64,000 nucleotides of DNA from Amycolatopsis umgeniensis (GTDB lineage: Bacteria; Actinomycetota; Actinomycetes; Mycobacteriales; Pseudonocardiaceae). Positions 1 to 7,935 of the stretch are shown piece after piece. Position 1 is the first letter of the stretch. The number at the start of each line of letters is the position of its first letter. The translations under genes and the position numbers were made by a program. Location of the stretch: positions 8,928,001-8,992,000 of the forward strand of contig NZ_JACHMX010000001.1 of the NCBI RefSeq assembly GCF_014205155.1. Reading direction: 5' to 3'. Under the pieces are notes generated by a model. It saw only the letters and a list, made by a program, of their open reading frames with translations, was not told the DNA's origin and made no database searches.

Positions 1-685
1 CTCCGTCGTCAACGGGATCGCGCGTATCGACTCCCGTGGATCGCGCTGGACCCACGGCGCGGCACTCCTGCTCGCCGACGCCTTCCCGGACAGGCATGTA
101 CTGGGACTCGGCTTCGGCGGTGCGCGTCCCGGCATCAAACCGCTGGAAGCGATGGGTGACTACCTCGACGAACTGGACGCGATCACCAGCGCCAACCCGT
201 TGCCCGCCGCCCCGATGCGGCGGCTGCTGGCCGCGTACGGGCCGAAGATGCTCGGACTGGCCCGCGACCGGTCCGAGGGCGCGCACACCTATCACGTGAC
301 GGTGCCGCATACCGCCCAGGCGAGGGAAGTGCTGGGGGACAAGGCCTTCCTCGGCGTCGAACACGCCGTCCTGTTCGAAACCGATCCGGGCAAGGCCCGC
401 GAGATCGCCCGCGGGCACCTGCACGTGTACCTCACGTCGGAATACAACGTCGCCAAGTATCGCCGCCTCGGCTACACCGAGGCCGACATCGACGGTGGCC
501 GCGGCAGCGACAGGCTCGTCGACGATCTCGTGTTCTGGGGTGACCTCGACACCGTCGCCACGAAACTGCGCGGACATCTCGACGCCGGCGCCGATCACGT
601 CGGGATCCAGGTCCTCGGTGTCGGACCCGGTGAATCGGCCATGCCGCACTGGCGGCGGCTGGCCGAAGCGCTGCTGCCGAGTTAG
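1..685 (+). CDS. LLM-class F420-dependent oxidoreductase, 5' end outside window
   Basis: The reading frame is open from the first bases of the window and ends at the TAG at 683-685, giving about 227 visible residues; the N-terminus is missing. The visible part begins with a segment including LGLGFGGARPG and runs through a typical luciferase-like TIM-barrel C-terminus (VFWGDLDTVATKLRGHLDAGADHV). Such proteins usually use coenzyme F420 for hydride transfer in the cytoplasm. The short C-terminal half with a DHVGIQVL-like strand resembles the TIGR03620-type actinobacterial subfamily, recalled from memory. The stop codon overlaps the convergent SDR gene by four bases. The substrate cannot be inferred. 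Confidence 0.8.
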   Translation, partial: SVVNGIARIDSRGSRWTHGAALLLADAFPDRHVLGLGFGGARPGIKPLEAMGDYLDELDAITSANPLPAAPMRRLLAAYGPKMLGLARDRSEGAHTYHVTVPHTAQAREVLGDKAFLGVEHAVLFETDPGKAREIARGHLHVYLTSEYNVAKYRRLGYTEADIDGGRGSDRLVDDLVFWGDLDTVATKLRGHLDAGADHVGIQVLGVGPGESAMPHWRRLAEALLPS

Positions 686-1380
686 CGGACCTGCCCGGTC
701 GGCCGGACCACGATCTCGTTGACGTCGACCGAGGGCGGTTGCTCCAGCGCGTAGAGCACCGCCCTCGCGATGTCGTCGGGTTCCAGTTTCGGCTTGGACT
801 TCGAGTCCTCGGGGATCATCGAGGTGTCGACCAGCCCCGGCTGGACCACGGTCACGCGGACACCGGTGCCGATGGCCTCCTCGCGAATGGAACCGGCGAG
901 CCCGGTCACCGCCCATTTCGTCGCCGAATAGAGGTTCCCGGGCCGGTGATAGCGCCCGGCGACCGAACCCGTCAGCACGAGGTGCCCCTTCGATTCCGCC
1001 AGTGACGGCAGGGTCGCCCGCGCAGTGAGAGCGGTGCCGTAGACGTTGGTCAGCACCATGTCCCGCCACTGCTCGGGGTCCGCGCCGCCGTCGCCGAAGA
1101 ACGAGACCACGACGCTCTGTCCCGCGTTGGCGAACACCGCGTCCAGGCGGCCGAAGGTCGTTTTCACCGTCTCCACGGCGGAGGAGAGCGACTCCCAGTC
1201 GGTGACGTCCACGGCGAGCGCGAGGGCGCGCTCCTCGCCGAACTCGGCGACGAGGGGGAGCAGCGCCTCGCGGTCGCGGGACAGCAACGCCAGCCGGAAT
1301 CCGGCCGCCGCGGCCCGGCGCGCGGTGGCCTCGCCGAGACCGCGGGAGGCGCCGGTGATCAGCAGTACTCGATCGTTCAT
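682..1380 (-). CDS. Short-chain dehydrogenase/reductase (SDR)
   Basis: This 232-aa protein is a classical SDR. The dinucleotide-binding TGASRGLG motif lies at residues 9-16, the NAG motif near 85-87, and the catalytic Ser139 with Tyr151-x3-Lys155 (YSATK) is intact. The length is normal for the family, and it should act as a cytosolic NAD(P)(H)-dependent oxidoreductase on an unknown carbonyl or alcohol. Its ATG overlaps the stop of the SRPBCC gene by four bases (1377-1380), so the two are probably translated as a coupled operon. At its 3' end it overlaps the convergent LLM gene by four bases. Confidence 0.92.
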   Translation of the reverse strand: MNDRVLLITGASRGLGEATARRAAAAGFRLALLSRDREALLPLVAEFGEERALALAVDVTDWESLSSAVETVKTTFGRLDAVFANAGQSVVVSFFGDGGADPEQWRDMVLTNVYGTALTARATLPSLAESKGHLVLTGSVAGRYHRPGNLYSATKWAVTGLAGSIREEAIGTGVRVTVVQPGLVDTSMIPEDSKSKPKLEPDDIARAVLYALEQPPSVDVNEIVVRPTGQVR

Positions 1381-1829
1381 GCCTCCAAACTAGGCGCCGT
1401 GTACGTGTCCCACTCGGGCACGGGTTCGCCGACGAGGGAGGCGCCGAGCCGGTCGAGGTAGAAGTGCCAGCCCTTGAGGATGTCCGAGGTGTCCCAATCG
1501 GTCTTGGGCAACAGATGCACGAAATCGAGCACCGTCTTGTCGCCCTGCGCGGTGAGGGTCAGCTCCACCCGCCAGGTCGGCTCCTCGGTGTTCTGCAGAT
1601 CCATGACCAGGCGTTTCGGTGGGTCGCATTCGCGGATGACGGCGCGGCTCGGTTCGGAGCCCTCCTCGGCGGTCATCGACAGCATGATCGTGTTGCCGAC
1701 TCCGGCTTCGCCTGTCCACGGGCCGATCCAGCGCGCCGTGCGGTCGGATTCGGTGAGCGCCGACCAGACGTCTTCGATCGGGTCCGGGTACTCGCGCCGG
1801 AGTTCGAGCCGGGTCTCCTGGTTGTCCAT
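1377..1829 (-). CDS. SRPBCC / AHSA1-like domain protein
   Basis: The 150-aa protein has the pattern of the START-like AHSA1 fold: an N-terminal strand ending REYPDPIEDVWSALTESDRTARWIGPW, then beta strands and a C-terminal helix (GWHFYLDRLGASLVGE). Family members bind hydrophobic ligands in a cavity and in actinobacteria are often controlled by an ArsR regulator encoded beside them; no ArsR gene is adjacent here. It is the first gene of a coupled pair with the SDR gene. A perfect 12-bp palindrome 20 bp upstream is a candidate operator. The ligand is unknown. Confidence 0.85.
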   Translation of the reverse strand: MDNQETRLELRREYPDPIEDVWSALTESDRTARWIGPWTGEAGVGNTIMLSMTAEEGSEPSRAVIRECDPPKRLVMDLQNTEEPTWRVELTLTAQGDKTVLDFVHLLPKTDWDTSDILKGWHFYLDRLGASLVGEPVPEWDTYTAPSLEA

Positions 1830-1848
1830 AATGCGAAGATAACCGAGT

Positions 1849-1860
1849 GCTTAATTAAGC
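1849..1860. promoter_or_regulatory. Palindrome upstream of the SRPBCC gene (candidate operator)
   Basis: GCTTAATTAAGC is a perfect 12-bp palindrome, strikingly AT-rich for this DNA, 20-31 bp upstream of the SRPBCC start. Its position and symmetry fit an ArsR or TetR operator. The regulator is not next door, so it would have to act from elsewhere. Confidence 0.4.
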
Positions 1861-1866
1861 GTCAAC

Positions 1867-2805
1867 TTATTCTTTGGTCAGGACCAGCCGTCCGCGGAGT
1901 CCGCCCGCCGCCAGGCGCTCATGCGCCGCGATCGCGTCCTTCAGGGGCACCGTGTCGGTGACCCTGAGAGCGAGCACGCCATCATCGACGAGGTTCGCCA
2001 GATCTGCCAGCGCGACACCGTCCGCGCGGATCCAGACGTGCTCGACCCTGATGCCGCGCAAGGGGATCGGGGCCGCTCCGGCCGCGAACACGACGAACCG
2101 TCCACGGCTCGCCACGGCGTCGAGAGCTTCGAGCCCGAGCAGCGCCGTGTCGAGGGCCGCATCGACGCCGCCGGGGATCTGCGCTCGCACACGGTCGGCG
2201 ACGAAATCCCCGCGAGGGATGAAAACCTCCGCGCCGAAGCCGCGAACCAGCGCCTCGTCAGCGGAACCGGCGACCGCGACCACGCGGAAGCCGCGGGCCT
2301 TGGCCAACGCGACCGCGAAGCCGCCGACAGCGCCCGCCGCACCGGTCACCAGGACCGTCGCTCCCGGCGGCAGATCGAGCAAGTCGAGGGCCTGCGCGGC
2401 GGTGAGGCCGTTCAGTGGCAGGGTCGCGGCCTCCACAGTGGACACCGTCCGCGGGGCGGCGGCGATCGCGGCGGCATCGAGTACGACGAACTCGGCGTAA
2501 GTGCCGAGCGCGGCCGAAGGCCGGTCCCGCAGGCCGATCACGGCGTCGCCGATGGCGAATCCGGCGACCCCGGCGCCCACCGCGTCGACCGTCCCGGCCA
2601 CGTCCCAGCCGATCCCGAGCACTTCGCGCGGCGGGATGATCCCCGCCTCGGTCAGGAAACCCGACCGGGTCGCCGCGTCGACCGGGTTGACCCCGGCCGC
2701 GGCCACCTTCACCCGCACCTGACCGGTTCCCGGTTCCGGCACCGGGATCTCGGCGAAGTCCAGGACCTCCGGGCCGCCGAACCGGCGGACCACCACTGCG
2801 CGCAT
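1867..2805 (-). CDS. Zinc-independent alcohol dehydrogenase/quinone oxidoreductase family
   Basis: The 312-aa medium-chain reductase starts with a GroES-like domain (MRAVVVRRFGGPEVLDF) and carries the NADPH-binding stretch VLVTGAAGAVGG at residues 151-162. The zinc-ligand pattern of true alcohol dehydrogenases is absent, which fits the quinone oxidoreductase (zeta-crystallin-like) branch that reduces quinones or enones with NADPH. It faces an HxlR regulator across a short intergenic region with inverted repeats. The pairing recalls corynebacterial QorR/Qor2. It is separated by 37 bp from the downstream SRPBCC gene and may partly share transcription with it. Confidence 0.88.
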   Translation of the reverse strand: MRAVVVRRFGGPEVLDFAEIPVPEPGTGQVRVKVAAAGVNPVDAATRSGFLTEAGIIPPREVLGIGWDVAGTVDAVGAGVAGFAIGDAVIGLRDRPSAALGTYAEFVVLDAAAIAAAPRTVSTVEAATLPLNGLTAAQALDLLDLPPGATVLVTGAAGAVGGFAVALAKARGFRVVAVAGSADEALVRGFGAEVFIPRGDFVADRVRAQIPGGVDAALDTALLGLEALDAVASRGRFVVFAAGAAPIPLRGIRVEHVWIRADGVALADLANLVDDGVLALRVTDTVPLKDAIAAHERLAAGGLRGRLVLTKE

Positions 2806-2839
2806 CGTTCTCCTCCAAGGGGTCGTTCACCGCGAACGT

Positions 2840-2882
2840 ATGGGGAGTTACTCTCCATCGGGAAGTACGCACCTCGAGGTGC
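2840..2882. promoter_or_regulatory. Divergent operator region between oxidoreductase and HxlR genes
   Basis: Two symmetric elements sit between the divergent genes: an imperfect inverted repeat ATGGGGAG-tta-CTCTCCAT (2840-2858, 7 of 8 pairs) and a perfect 14-bp palindrome GCACCTCGAGGTGC (2869-2882). TACT (2849-2852) and AGTA (2864-2867) also form a dyad like the YodB-type HxlR half sites, though with an 11-bp spacer. These are likely binding sites for the adjacent HxlR protein. Confidence 0.45.
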
Positions 2883-2908
2883 CCAACCCACGCGGAGGTA
2901 CGGCGACC

Positions 2909-3340
2909 GTGGTCACGCGCACGGCACAGGAGCGGCGAGCCGAGGAAAAACGGGCCTATGACGCCTACCTCGCGGCCTGCCCGGCCCGGAAGCTGCTCGA
3001 CGAGGTCTCGGGCAAATGGGTCAGTCTCGTCCTCGTCGCCCTCGGCGACGGTCCCCAGCGCTACAGCGACCTCTCGCGCAGGATCGCCGGTGTCAGCCAG
3101 AAGATGCTCACGCAGACCCTGCGGACCCTGGAACGGGACGGCCTGCTGACCCGCACCGTCACCGCTTGCGTACCGGTCCGCGTGGACTACGAATTGACCG
3201 ATCTGGGCTTGAGCCTGCGGCAGCTGGTGGCGGGGATCAAGGACTGGGCGGAGACACGGTTCGACGAGGTCGAGACCGCCAGGGATCGTTATGACGCGCG
3301 ATCGGCGGCTCTCACCATCGGGTCGGACGGCGCGGGCTAG
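2909..3340 (+). CDS. HxlR-family winged-helix regulator, possibly redox-sensing
   Basis: The GTG at 2909 is preceded by GGAGG at 2894-2898 and gives a 143-aa protein of normal HxlR length; an upstream ATG at 2840 in frame has no comparable site and lies in the presumed operator. The wing-helix core is clear (RYSDLSRRIAGVSQKMLTQT). A conserved cysteine, Cys24 in AACPARKLL, sits just before helix 1, as in thiol-sensing YodB and QorR. With a quinone oxidoreductase divergent from it, the protein plausibly represses that gene and is released by quinone or disulfide stress; this is inference from family precedent. Confidence 0.85.
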   Translation: MVTRTAQERRAEEKRAYDAYLAACPARKLLDEVSGKWVSLVLVALGDGPQRYSDLSRRIAGVSQKMLTQTLRTLERDGLLTRTVTACVPVRVDYELTDLGLSLRQLVAGIKDWAETRFDEVETARDRYDARSAALTIGSDGAG

Positions 3341-3349
3341 GGTAGCCGG

Positions 3350-4330
3350 GTGTCCACCGCACGCGCCGAACGATTGGTCAACCTGGTTCTGGCCCTCCTG
3401 TCCACCCGGCAGTACCTCACCGCCGAGCGGATCCGGGGCATCGTGCCCGGGTACGCCGACGCGGCCAGCGACGAGGCCTACTTCCGCATGTTCGAGCGCG
3501 ACAAGACCGAACTGCGCGAACTCGGCATCCCGCTGGAGACCGGCCGCAACTCCGCGTTCGACGCGATCGACGGCTACCGGATCGCGCGCCGCGACTACGA
3601 ACTCGGCGAAATCGACCTGGCGCCCGACGAAGCGACCGCGGTCGGCCTCGCCGTCCGGCTCTGGGATTCACCGGAGCTGACCGGTGAAGCGCAGGGCGCG
3701 CTGGTGAAGCTCCGTGCCGCCGGGGTCGAGGTCGACGACCACGCCCCGACCGTCGTCGAGCCCCGCGTCCGCGCCGAACCGGCGTTCGGCCCGCTGCTCG
3801 CCGCCGTCCAAGCCGGGCAGGCGGTGCGCTTCGAGTACCGGCGCAGCGGTTCGGCCGAACGCAAGATCCGCACGCTCGAACCGTGGGGCGTGGTGTCCTG
3901 GCGAGGCCGCTGGTACGTCGTCGGGCACGACAGGGACCGCGGCGCGTCCCGCTGCTTCCGCCTCTCGCGCGTGACAGGGAAGGTCGCGGCCTTCGGCGCT
4001 TGCGGCGTCGTCGACCGCCCGGAAGGGGTCAACCTGCTGCAGATGGTTTCGGCCAGCAGCAGTGAGGACCCGTCCGCGCCGACCACGGCCAGCGTCTGGG
4101 TCGCCGACGGCCGGGCCGCCGGGGTCCGCCGCCGCGGCCGCGTGGTCGGCCGCAGCGACGCCGGGGGAGAAGAAGGCGACCTCGTGGAGATCGAGCTGTA
4201 CTACCCCGAATCCGCCGCCGACTGGCTCACCGCCCACGGCCCGGACATCCTGGTCCTCGAACCCGAGGTCCTCGCGAAGTCGGTTTTCAGCCGCCTCGAG
4301 GCCATCGCGCACGCGGGCGGTGCTCGATGA
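3350..4330 (+). CDS. pafB: PafB, WYL-domain DNA-damage-response regulator
   Basis: The 326-aa protein (GTG start) has an N-terminal winged helix (residues about 1-75) and a WYL domain (about 140-220, including the core WGVVSWRGRWYVVGHDRDR). Gene order pafB-pafC-small membrane protein-tatA-tatC is a conserved actinobacterial arrangement, which supports the name more than sequence alone. In mycobacteria PafB and PafC form a heterodimer that activates LexA-independent DNA repair genes. The stop overlaps the pafC ATG by four bases. The pafA ligase gene usually found just upstream is not in this position; oxidoreductase genes are there instead. Confidence 0.9.
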   Translation: MSTARAERLVNLVLALLSTRQYLTAERIRGIVPGYADAASDEAYFRMFERDKTELRELGIPLETGRNSAFDAIDGYRIARRDYELGEIDLAPDEATAVGLAVRLWDSPELTGEAQGALVKLRAAGVEVDDHAPTVVEPRVRAEPAFGPLLAAVQAGQAVRFEYRRSGSAERKIRTLEPWGVVSWRGRWYVVGHDRDRGASRCFRLSRVTGKVAAFGACGVVDRPEGVNLLQMVSASSSEDPSAPTTASVWVADGRAAGVRRRGRVVGRSDAGGEEGDLVEIELYYPESAADWLTAHGPDILVLEPEVLAKSVFSRLEAIAHAGGAR

Positions 4331-5304
4331 GCGCCACCGGACGGATGCCGCGCCTGCTCGCGCTCGTGCCGTACCTGCTCGCCCGGCCCGGTATCAAGAT
4401 CACCGACGCCGCCCACGACTTCGACGTCACGCCCAAGCAGCTGCGCAAGGATCTCGAACTGCTCTGGATGTGCGGGCTGCCCGGCTACGGCCCCGGCGAC
4501 CTGATCGACCTCTCCTTCGAGGGCGACACGATCGTCGTCACGCACGACGCGGGAATGAACCGCCCGCTGCGGCTCACCGGCGGCGAGGCGACGGCCATGC
4601 TGGTCGCGCTGCGGGCACTCGCCGAGACACCCGGCGTACTCGACGCCGACGCCGTCCGCCGTGCCATCGCGAAGATCGAGGCCGCCGCGGGACAGGCTCA
4701 GCCGTCGGGGATCGTCGTCGGAGGGGGAGTGCGGGAAGGCAAGAAGACCGCCGGCACCCGCGAAGCCGTCCGAGCCGCTCTCACCGCGAAGCGCGCGTTG
4801 CGGATCCGGTACTACACCGCGTCGAAGGACGAGATCACCGAACGCACCGTCGACCCCATGCGGCTGCTGATCGTCCAGGCCGTCGGCTACCTCGAAGCGT
4901 GGTGCCGCCGCGCCGAGGACGTCCGGCTGTTCCGGCTCGACCGCATCGACGAGCTGACGGTGCTCGACGAGCCGGCCGTCCCGCCCGCACACGCCCGGCC
5001 GACCGACATTTCCGACGGAGTCTTCCGCCCGCGTCCCGATCAGCAGGAAGCCGTTCTCGTGCTCGACCCGGACACACGCTGGGTAGCCGAGTACTACCCC
5101 TGCGAGGAACTCGCCGAGCTCGACGGCGGCCGCCTGCGGATCCGGATGCGGTACGCCGACGAGTCGTGGATGGTCCGGCTGATCCTCGGTCTGGGTGGAG
5201 ACGCGCAGGTCGAAAGCCCCGCCGTGCTCGCGGAGGCTGTTCGTCGACGCGCGGCCGACGCGCTGGCGCGGGCTCGTCACCTAACGTCAACCTACGAGCA
5301 GTAG
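4327..5304 (+). CDS. pafC: PafC, WYL-domain DNA-damage-response regulator
   Basis: This 325-aa WYL protein is translationally coupled to pafB (ATGA overlap at 4327-4330). The N-terminal helix-turn-helix segment includes GIKITDAAHDFDVTPKQLRK, and the WYL domain spans roughly residues 145-230 (RALRIRYYTASKDEITERTVDPM), followed by a C-terminal extension typical of WCX regions. It should form the partner subunit of the PafBC transcription factor. Ligand recognition by the WYL domain, thought in mycobacteria to be single-stranded DNA, cannot be seen from sequence. Confidence 0.9.
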   Translation: MSATGRMPRLLALVPYLLARPGIKITDAAHDFDVTPKQLRKDLELLWMCGLPGYGPGDLIDLSFEGDTIVVTHDAGMNRPLRLTGGEATAMLVALRALAETPGVLDADAVRRAIAKIEAAAGQAQPSGIVVGGGVREGKKTAGTREAVRAALTAKRALRIRYYTASKDEITERTVDPMRLLIVQAVGYLEAWCRRAEDVRLFRLDRIDELTVLDEPAVPPAHARPTDISDGVFRPRPDQQEAVLVLDPDTRWVAEYYPCEELAELDGGRLRIRMRYADESWMVRLILGLGGDAQVESPAVLAEAVRRRAADALARARHLTSTYEQ

Positions 5305-5313
5305 GGTGACGCC

Positions 5314-5523
5314 GTGTCGTACCTGCCGAGCATCGTGCTCGCCGTCGCCGGGCTGATCCTGCTCTTTGTTCTGCTCATCAAATTACGCAGAGTCTTGCGC
5401 GTGCTCACCCATACGATGAGCATGGTGGCTACGAACACCCGAAAACGGACAGGGCTGCTCCGCGCCCGGTCGGCCGCGCTCCGCGTGGCGATCGCGCAAC
5501 GACGTGGGCTCGAAGACCGGTAA
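5314..5523 (+). CDS. Small single-pass membrane protein between pafC and tatA
   Basis: The GTG-initiated ORF encodes 69 residues: a hydrophobic segment at residues 5-25, then a strongly basic tail (KLRRVLRVL, later [15 protein letters not shown]). It starts nine bases after the pafC stop and ends 37 bases before tatA, so it lies inside an apparent operon. Its function is unknown to me. A role near the Tat translocase is possible only by position. Confidence 0.65.
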   Translation: MSYLPSIVLAVAGLILLFVLLIKLRRVLRVLTHTMSMVATNTRKRTGLLRARSAALRVAIAQRRGLEDR

Positions 5524-5560
5524 CATCTCACCCAGAGACTCGAGAAGGAGGCCGCAAACG

Positions 5561-5896
5561 ATGAACGCGCTGCAGCCGTGGCACATCATCATCCTGGTGC
5601 TCGTCGTTGTTCTGCTGTTCGGCGCCAAGAGGCTTCCGGACGCCGCGCGGTCCATCGGCAAGTCCATGAAGATCTTCAAGGCCGAGACCAAGGACATGGC
5701 CGGGGACAAGGACAAGGCCGCCGAGACCGAAGAGGTCGAGACCAAGCAGCTGCCGCAGGCCACCACGCCCGCGCCCGCCGCGTCGACGGCGCAGGACAAG
5801 CAGGTCGCCGACCTTCAGCGTCAGCTCGACGAGCTCAAGAAGCAGCAGGCTCCCACGCCCGCACCGGCCGAGCAGGCGCAGAAGAACGCCAGCTGA
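5561..5896 (+). CDS. tatA: TatA, twin-arginine translocase pore subunit
   Basis: The ATG at 5561 follows a good ribosome binding site (GAAGGAG at 5544-5550), giving 111 residues. One transmembrane helix (about residues 6-22, [14 protein letters not shown]) is followed by the [12 protein letters not shown] hinge and amphipathic helix diagnostic of TatA/B, then a charged tail rich in Ala, Pro and Gln. TatA oligomers form the pathway for folded proteins with RR signal peptides across the cytoplasmic membrane. tatC follows 108 bp downstream; tatB is not adjacent, as is usual in actinobacteria. Confidence 0.95.
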   Translation: MNALQPWHIIILVLVVVLLFGAKRLPDAARSIGKSMKIFKAETKDMAGDKDKAAETEEVETKQLPQATTPAPAASTAQDKQVADLQRQLDELKKQQAPTPAPAEQAQKNAS

Positions 5897-6004
5897 GCGG
5901 TCTCGGCAAGCAGTTTGTAGCCAGACCAGCGGAGCCTGTTCGCGGATGAGCGCGTCGAAAGCACGGCGCGCTCATGGTGGACCCTGACGAGAACGGACTG
6001 TCCA

Positions 6005-6976
6005 GTGGCGGATTCCGCCCCCGGTGAGGAGCGCCGCGGTACGCCGCGGCGCAAGCGCAGCCGTCGGAGCAATCCCGACGGCACGATGACGCTCATCGAG
6101 CACATCTACGAGTTCCGGCGCCGCCTGGGCTTCGCGTTGCTCGCCATCCTTGCCGGCGGGATCATCGGTTTCCTCTGGTTCCAGACCAAGGTGGGCCCGA
6201 TCCCGTCGCTGGGTGAGATCATGACCGGCCCGTATTGCGGCATTCCGTATCAGCGCAGGCTCGGAGGCACCGAGCACGGTCCGTGTCAGCTGCTCCAGAC
6301 GGTCCCGTTCGAAGCCTTCATGATCCAGCTGAAGGTCGGCCTCGCCGCGGGCGCGGTGCTGCTCGCGCCGCTGTGGCTCTACCAGGTCTGGGCGTTCATC
6401 GCGCCCGGTCTCTACTCGAAGGAGCGCAAGTACGCGCTCACCTTCGTCTTCTTCGCGTCGATCCTCTTCGCCACCGGCGCCGTGCTCGCGTACCTGCTCA
6501 TCCCGCACGCTCTCGAGCTGCTGATGAACTTCGGTGGCGACCAGTTCATCACCGCCCTCACCGGTGACAAGTACATCTCGTTCATCCTGTCGCTGCTGCT
6601 GATCTTCGGCGTCAGCTTCGAACTCCCGCTGTTCGTGGTGATGCTGAACCGTGTCGGCGTCTTGAAGTACCAGATGCTGAAGAAGTGGCGCCGCGGCCTG
6701 ATCATGGTGGTGTTCGTCTTCGCCGCGTTCGCGACGCCCGGTTCGGACCCGTTCTCGATGATCGCCTTGGCGGGTGCGCTGATCGTGCTGCTGGAGATGT
6801 CCATCCAGATCGCGCGTTTCCACGATCGCAAGCTCGACAAGGAACGCGGCACCGAGGGCTGGGACAAGCTCGACGACGATGAGGCCGCGCCGTTCGACTA
6901 CACGCCGAGCACGATCGACGAGGAGCCCTCCGCCGCCACGAACGGCAAGCGGACCAGCACCGACGACGTCACCTGA
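6005..6976 (+). CDS. tatC: TatC, twin-arginine translocase receptor subunit
   Basis: The 323-aa polytopic protein has the TatC N-terminal signature (MTLIEHIYEFRRRLGFALLA) after a basic cytoplasmic extension rich in Arg. Six membrane segments can be placed between about residues 35 and 265, with the conserved FVFFASILFATGAVLAYLL region. The C-terminal tail is long and acidic. TatC binds the twin-arginine signal peptide and nucleates TatA assembly. The start is GTG at 6005 with only a weak ribosome binding site; co-transcription with tatA seems likely. Confidence 0.95.
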   Translation: MADSAPGEERRGTPRRKRSRRSNPDGTMTLIEHIYEFRRRLGFALLAILAGGIIGFLWFQTKVGPIPSLGEIMTGPYCGIPYQRRLGGTEHGPCQLLQTVPFEAFMIQLKVGLAAGAVLLAPLWLYQVWAFIAPGLYSKERKYALTFVFFASILFATGAVLAYLLIPHALELLMNFGGDQFITALTGDKYISFILSLLLIFGVSFELPLFVVMLNRVGVLKYQMLKKWRRGLIMVVFVFAAFATPGSDPFSMIALAGALIVLLEMSIQIARFHDRKLDKERGTEGWDKLDDDEAAPFDYTPSTIDEEPSAATNGKRTSTDDVT

Positions 6977-6982
6977 TCCGGG

Positions 6983-7855
6983 ATGCACGCGGCACTGGCC
7001 GTCCACCCCGCTTCCGGTGACGGAGCCGCGGGACGGCTGATGGAGTCGGTCGCGGCGCGGCTGCGGCCCGCCGTCGACAGGCTCGACGTCCTCGTGGCCA
7101 ACACGGTCGAGGAATCCCGCGCGCTGATGACCGACTCGCGCGCGGCCGGACTGGACGTCCTGGTCGTACTCGGCGGCGACGGCGCGGTGCACGAAGGCGT
7201 CCAGTTCTGCGCCGATTCCGGGGTCGCTCTCGGCCTCGTCCCCGCGGGCACCGGCAACGACTTCGCCAGGGCGCTCGGCATCCCGGAGAGCCCGCACGCG
7301 GCCGCCGACGCGGTCGCACGGCGGCTGCGGGCCGGGGAGCGTCGCAGGATCGATCTCGGGCGGGCCGGCGGCGAATGGTTCGCCACCGTGCTGTGCTCCG
7401 GTTTCGACGCCCTGGTCACCGAACGCGCCAATCGGCTGTCTTGGCCTCGTGGCCCGCGCCGCTACGACGTCGCGATCCTGGCCGAACTCGCCGCTTTCCG
7501 GCCGCGGCCGGTCGTGCTCCGCACCGACGTCGAGACCCTCGAACTCGACGCCACCATGATCGCCGTCGGCAACACCCCGTTCTACGGCGGTGGCATGCGG
7601 ATCTGCCCGGGAGCCGATCCGGAGGACGGCCGGTTCGACGTCACCGTCGTGGGCGACGCGACCAGGCGTGACCTCCTCCGCATGCTGCCCGGTGTCCGTT
7701 CCGGAAGGCACGTCGAGCATCCGGCGGTCCGGACCCTCAAGGCCAGCCAGATCCATCTCGCGGGCAGTGATCTGCCCGTCTACGCCGACGGCGAGCCGCT
7801 GGGCGCGCTGCCGATCGACATCTCCTGCGTTCCCGGCGCGCTCACCGTCGTCTGA
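6983..7855 (+). CDS. Diacylglycerol/lipid kinase family protein
   Basis: The 290-aa protein carries the YegS/diacylglycerol-kinase catalytic domain: the nucleotide-binding loop VLGGDGAVHEGV (residues about 56-67; GGDGA instead of the usual GGDGT) and PAGTGNDFARALGI. The C-terminal lobe has the expected GGGMRICPGADPEDGRFDV strand region. It should phosphorylate a lipid such as diacylglycerol or a sphingoid-like substrate at the membrane. It begins six bases after tatC and is probably co-transcribed with it. The actual substrate is not evident. Confidence 0.88.
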   Translation: MHAALAVHPASGDGAAGRLMESVAARLRPAVDRLDVLVANTVEESRALMTDSRAAGLDVLVVLGGDGAVHEGVQFCADSGVALGLVPAGTGNDFARALGIPESPHAAADAVARRLRAGERRRIDLGRAGGEWFATVLCSGFDALVTERANRLSWPRGPRRYDVAILAELAAFRPRPVVLRTDVETLELDATMIAVGNTPFYGGGMRICPGADPEDGRFDVTVVGDATRRDLLRMLPGVRSGRHVEHPAVRTLKASQIHLAGSDLPVYADGEPLGALPIDISCVPGALTVV

Positions 7856-7935
7856 GTCGGCTGAATACGGGTTCGCCCTGACCTCGATCGTCACACCGAG
7901 TGCGAACTGTCGGTGGGGTATGGAACCCTGACGAA

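Noticed and set aside
5972..7894. Long minus-strand open frame opposite tatC and the lipid kinase
   Set aside because: It is the antisense of two well-supported genes; high GC makes such frames common, and the translation has no recognisable domain or ribosome binding site.
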